Source: a bacterium
GTDB lineage: Bacteria; Krumholzibacteriota; Krumholzibacteria; LZORAL124-64-63
Direction of reading: 5' to 3'
Assembly (NCBI GenBank): GCA_030592025.1
Contig: JAUUZX010000051.1
Location: 1 to 7,540, forward strand
DNA length: 7,540 nucleotides
Positions 5,309 through 7,540 of this stretch are shown here, piece by piece. Position numbers and translations under genes: made by a program. The stretch's first letter is position 1. Each line of letters begins with the position of its first letter. The notes beneath the pieces are model-generated. The model saw only the letters and a list, made by a program, of their open reading frames with translations, made no database searches and was not told where the DNA came from.

Positions 5309-6532
5309 CTAGACCGGCACCCTTCCCTCGAACACGATCGAGAAGAAGTTCAGGGCGGCGGCCCAGTCCTTTATCGGGCGCTTCCATTTCTTGGACGCCC
5401 TGATGATCGCCAGGTAAAGCACCTTCCTGACCGAGTCGTCCGTGGGGAAGGCTCCCCGCTTCCTCGTGACTTTCCGCAACTGGGCATTCAACGATTCGAT
5501 GGCGTTGGTCGTGTACATTACCTTCCGGATCGGGTCCGGATAGCTGAAGAACGGGGTCACGTTTTCCCAGCGGCTTCGCCAGGTTTTCACCACCATCGGG
5601 AAGCGTTCGCCGTACTCGACTTCGAACGCATCGAGGGCCTGCTCGGCGGCTTCGACTGTCGGGGCCGTATAGATGACCTTCAGTTCCTTGGCCACCGCCT
5701 TGCGCTCTTTCCAGCCGACATAACGCAGCGAGTTGCGGATCATGTGCACGATGCACAGCTGGATCTCGGTCTTCGGGAACACGCTCTCGATGGCGTCGGG
5801 GAAGCCCTTCAGGCCATCGACCGCCGCGATCAGGATATCCTGAACGCCTCGGTTTTGAAGCTCGTTCAAGATGCCCAACCAGAACTTCGCCCCTTCGGCC
5901 TCGCCGATCCAAAGGCCCAGAAGCTCTTTGTTGCCTTCTAGATTGATGCCTAGCGCCAGATAGACCGCACGGTTGGTCACCCGGCCGCTGGTGCGAATCT
6001 TCATGTGGATGGCATCCAGGTAGACCACCGGGTAAACCGCATCCAGGGGACGATTCTGCCACTCCTTGACCTCGTCGAGAACCGCATCGGTGACCTTGGA
6101 GATCAGCGAAGGCGATACCTCTGTGCCGTAGATCTCCTTCAGTTGTTCCTGGATCTCGCGGGTGGTCATCCCGCGGGAGTAGAACGCTATCACCTTCTCA
6201 TCGAAGCCTTGCAGGCGGACCTGCCGCTTGCGGATAAGCTGCGGCTCAAAGCTCCCGTTGCGATCGCGAGGCGTGTCGATTTCGAACTCGCCATTAGGGC
6301 CGATGACGGTTTTGCTCGTCTGGCCATTGCGGTTGTTGCCGGTGTTCCGGCCATCCGGAGAGTCTTTCTCGTAGCCCAGATGATCGGTCATCTCGGCCTC
6401 GAGAGCGCGCTCAATGAATCGCTTCTGAAGCTCTTGCAGGATGCTGCCGTCTTTGAGGATCTCTTCGGCAGTGGCATTCTCGGTCAAAGCGTCCAAGAGC
6501 TTGTCGAGCTTGTCTGGCTTCTTCTTGGCCAT
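5309..6532 (-). CDS. IS256-family transposase
   Basis: This 407-residue DDE transposase catalyses cut-and-paste or copy-out movement of its IS. AGGAGG sits 5 nt before the ATG. The catalytic acids appear as Asp173 (YLDAIHMKIR), Asp239 (AAVDGLKGFPDAI) and Glu346 (TTNAIESLNAQLRK), with CIVHMIRNS (Cys260, His263) between the last two as in this family. The N-terminal part (residues about 1-150) includes the helix-turn-helix region ending in SRGMTTREIQ and SPSLISKVTDAV. Length is normal for the family and no frameshift or stop is present, so it is probably active. Base composition is closer to the downstream lower-GC block than to the operon. Confidence 0.97.
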   Translation of the reverse strand: MAKKKPDKLDKLLDALTENATAEEILKDGSILQELQKRFIERALEAEMTDHLGYEKDSPDGRNTGNNRNGQTSKTVIGPNGEFEIDTPRDRNGSFEPQLIRKRQVRLQGFDEKVIAFYSRGMTTREIQEQLKEIYGTEVSPSLISKVTDAVLDEVKEWQNRPLDAVYPVVYLDAIHMKIRTSGRVTNRAVYLALGINLEGNKELLGLWIGEAEGAKFWLGILNELQNRGVQDILIAAVDGLKGFPDAIESVFPKTEIQLCIVHMIRNSLRYVGWKERKAVAKELKVIYTAPTVEAAEQALDAFEVEYGERFPMVVKTWRSRWENVTPFFSYPDPIRKVMYTTNAIESLNAQLRKVTRKRGAFPTDDSVRKVLYLAIIRASKKWKRPIKDWAAALNFFSIVFEGRVPV

Positions 6533-6563
6533 GGGATCCTCCTGGGTGGAGATTTTACACCAT

Positions 6564-6591
6564 GGCTGCTCACACAGTTAGAAATACACTC
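6564..6591. repeat. IS256 terminal inverted repeat, right
   Basis: Read on the minus strand it begins GAGTGTATTTCT and continues AACTGTGTGAGCAGCC, matching the left end with a two-base gap. It supplies the TAA that ends the interrupted methyltransferase frame. Confidence 0.75.
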
Positions 6592-6904
6592 CCAATCTGT
6601 CGCGCATCAAGGAAAGCCAAAGAGAATGCTCTACACCGTCATCATAGTGCTGAAACGCCGAACCTGTGTTGTAAGGCGGATCGATAAAGACACATTTGAC
6701 CTTCCCAGTGAACTCCTGTTCCAACGCTTTGAGTGCGAGCAGGTTGTCACCGAAAATCAGCTGATTGTCGAAAATGTCGTCTTCATTCATACACTGCGCT
6801 GCGTGGTAGGATTTCTCCCGGTCTTCCATCCGGACCCTCGGCTCCAACTTGGGCCGGTTCTCCTTCCCTACCCATGTCAATTCAAGTTTGGTCTTCTTGG
6901 TCAT
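6592..6904 (-). pseudogene. Site-specific DNA adenine methyltransferase, 5' remnant truncated by the IS
   Basis: Only the first ~104 residues remain. The ATG at 6904 is chosen because AGGA lies 7 nt upstream and MTKKTKLELTWVGKENRP is the usual family start; an upstream ATG at 6943 would add 13 unlikely residues. DNQLIFGDNLLALKAL is followed by the catalytic motif DPPYNTG (Asp75-Pro-Pro-Tyr78) and HYDDGVEHSLWLSLMRDRL, typical of beta-class N6-adenine methyltransferases of type III-like restriction systems. The frame enters the IS end and stops after four foreign codons (GVYF). The target-recognition and SAM-binding parts are absent, so the product cannot be active. The rest of the gene is not on the other side of the IS. 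Confidence 0.88.
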
Positions 6905-7107
6905 TGCTGCGTCCTGCCCCATTATTTTCTCAAGTGACGTCATTGTCGAATCGTCACAACACCATCCAAGACGTGTGTCGTTTCCACAGCGCGATATGTC
7001 TCCGCACTCCTAACGAGTCACTGCTCGCCAGGGTGCCAAAGTTCCCAGTCCAATACTCTCCACGCCACGGTCAGCTATGCGCCAACAGCGAGGTGAATAG
7101 GACCTAC
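6905..7107. other. Intergenic stretch between regulator and methyltransferase remnant
   Basis: About 200 nt without a convincing gene. It has an 8-bp palindrome TGACGTCA near 6936-6943 and, on the minus strand, a weak TTGGAT-N17-ACAATG promoter-like pair. No terminator separates the two genes, so cotranscription is possible. Confidence 0.4.
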
Positions 7108-7368
7108 TCATTCCCGCCCCCCGGACAGATCCAATTCGCCCCGCCTCACCTTCTCGGAACAAAACCGATCAAACTGCCTCTTAGCCAATTTGAACGGCGT
7201 CGTCTTCCCGTTCTCCCAGCGGTTGATCGTGGCAAAGCTCACCCCCAGCTCATGGGCTAGCCCTTCCTGGCTGATGCCCAGTTGCCTGCGGATTTCCTTG
7301 ACCCGTGCGGGGAAGCTCTGCCCGTCCACAACCATCCAACCTGTCTCGGAATAAAGCACCAAAGTCAT
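7108..7368 (-). CDS. Small XRE-family HTH regulator
   Basis: From ATG 7368 this gives an 86-residue DNA-binding protein. The segment VKEIRRQLGISQEGLAHELGV followed by SFATINRWENGKTTP (residues about 24-60) is a Cro/CI-type helix-turn-helix; little lies beyond it except a basic tail. An upstream ATG at 7446 is rejected because it would start inside the terminator and before the promoter. ATG 7335 (MVVDGQSF) is a second possible start. The likely promoter at 7387-7414 puts the transcript start about 12 nt before the ATG, at a perfect palindrome, which suggests autoregulation and a near-leaderless mRNA. Such small regulators often accompany DNA methyltransferases, here the remnant about 200 nt downstream on the same strand. 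It could be the controller of that restriction-modification locus or an antitoxin-like protein; the partner is lost. Confidence 0.85.
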   Translation of the reverse strand: MTLVLYSETGWMVVDGQSFPARVKEIRRQLGISQEGLAHELGVSFATINRWENGKTTPFKLAKRQFDRFCSEKVRRGELDLSGGRE

Positions 7369-7380
7369 TTGAGATCTCAA
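7369..7380. promoter_or_regulatory. 12-bp perfect palindrome abutting the HTH gene start (candidate operator)
   Basis: TTGAGATCTCAA touches the ATG at 7368 and covers the predicted transcription start. XRE proteins bind such dyads to repress themselves. Two further dyads lie in the promoter: a 14-bp one at 7390-7403 (one mismatched pair) and TGGCA-G-TGCCA at 7403-7413. Confidence 0.5.
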
Positions 7381-7386
7381 GACCGG

Positions 7387-7414
7387 ACTATAACACGTGC
7401 TATGGCAGTGCCAA
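7387..7414 (-). promoter_or_regulatory. Promoter of the HTH gene
   Basis: On the minus strand TTGGCA (7409-7414) and TATAGT (7387-7392) are 16 nt apart, each one base off the sigma-70 consensus. It lies just past the ssrA terminator. Confidence 0.65.
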
Positions 7415-7428
7415 TAGAAAACAGGCCG

Positions 7429-7478
7429 CAAAGAAAAACAAACCACTCGACACGCCGTTCCCGACGCCCCAAGCGGTT
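7429..7478 (-). terminator. Rho-independent terminator of ssrA
   Basis: On the minus strand AACCGCTTG pairs with CGAGTGGTT (9 bp, two G-U). Inside it GCGTCG pairs with CGGCGT around a GGAA tetraloop. TGTTTTTCTTT follows. It starts about 15 nt after the tmRNA 3' end and insulates the HTH gene. Confidence 0.8.
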
Positions 7479-7492
7479 CGTTTCGGTCTCAT

Positions 7493-7540
7493 TGGTGGAG
7501 GCGGCGGGAATCGAACCCGCGTCCGTAACCGGTACTCCGC
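7493..7540 (-). ncRNA. ssrA: tmRNA (ssrA), 3' end, runs off right edge
   Basis: On the minus strand the sequence ends GGACGCGGGTTCGATTCCC, then GCCGCCTCCACCA. This is the T-arm (GCGGG/CCCGC with loop TTCGATT), the acceptor strand and an encoded CCA. The GGACGCGGGTTC block before the T-loop is characteristic of tmRNA rather than an ordinary tRNA. tmRNA rescues stalled ribosomes by tagging the nascent peptide. The tag frame and the 5' half lie outside the window. Confidence 0.85.

Larger units (their letters stand above)
5270..6591 (-). mobile_element. IS256-family insertion sequence, complete, about 1.32 kb
   Basis: One transposase gene is bounded by imperfect inverted repeats at 5270-5299 and 6564-6591. 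Size and layout are usual for IS256. The left flank (AGCACCCAC) and right flank (CCAATCTGT) do not match, so no 8-9-bp target duplication is visible. The right end cuts a methyltransferase gene whose remainder is not on the left side, which points to deletion or recombination at this copy. Confidence 0.88.

Noticed and set aside
6005..6937. 310-residue plus-strand ORF over the transposase start and methyltransferase
   Set aside because: It runs across the IS boundary and is antisense to two recognised families.
7493..7540. Ordinary tRNA 3' end, or att site of an inserted island
   Set aside because: The GGACG block before the T-arm fits tmRNA. A strong terminator directly after the CCA end suggests the native ssrA context, and no second copy of the 3' end is seen in the window.
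1..7540. CRISPR array
   Set aside because: No regularly spaced short direct repeats were seen.

Overview
The window looks like a piece of a high-GC chromosome from a Gram-negative bacterium of the wider FCB group, possibly an Eisenbacteria- or Krumholzibacteria-like lineage. The pointers are exported proteins ending in a FlgD-Ig/type IX-style tail with a YPNPFNP motif, SbsA-type Ig-like repeats and an outer-membrane beta-barrel ending in Phe. The lineage is inferred, not proven.

Layout. (1) Positions 1-992, minus strand: the 5' part of a secreted protein with tandem SbsA-type Ig-like domains, running off the left edge. (2) Positions 993-1217: a divergent promoter region. (3) Positions 1218-5236, plus strand: a thiol-redox and envelope cluster. 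It starts with two paralogous exported thioredoxin-fold proteins of identical length (280 residues), each with its own promoter. Both are interrupted at codon 66 by an in-frame TGA exactly where the first Cys of a CxxC motif belongs. Each TGA is followed, 24 nt before the loop, by a conserved hairpin with a GGUAC loop that fits a bacterial SECIS element. I read both as selenoproteins (UxxC). The second is followed by a TlpA/ResA-like thioredoxin with a normal WCGPC, which overlaps by 4 nt a 533-residue outer-membrane barrel whose only two cysteines lie in its last hairpin. (4) Positions 5270-6591: a complete IS256-family insertion sequence on the minus strand. (5) Positions 6592-7368, minus strand: a lower-GC remnant of a restriction-modification-type locus, namely a DNA adenine methyltransferase cut off by the IS and a small XRE-type regulator with a palindromic operator. 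(6) The right edge: a strong rho-independent terminator and the 3' end of ssrA (tmRNA), both minus strand.

How it may work. The second selenoprotein, the TlpA-like protein and the barrel form a tight transcription unit. The first selenoprotein gene is a tandem duplicate with a near-identical promoter. A plausible picture is a periplasmic or surface selenol/thiol relay in which the Cys-based thioredoxin partners the Sec-based ones, and the barrel's Cys pair may be a client. That role is inference. The recoding itself rests on direct sequence evidence repeated independently in two genes. The genes for Sec synthesis and insertion (selA, selB, selC, selD) are not in this window.
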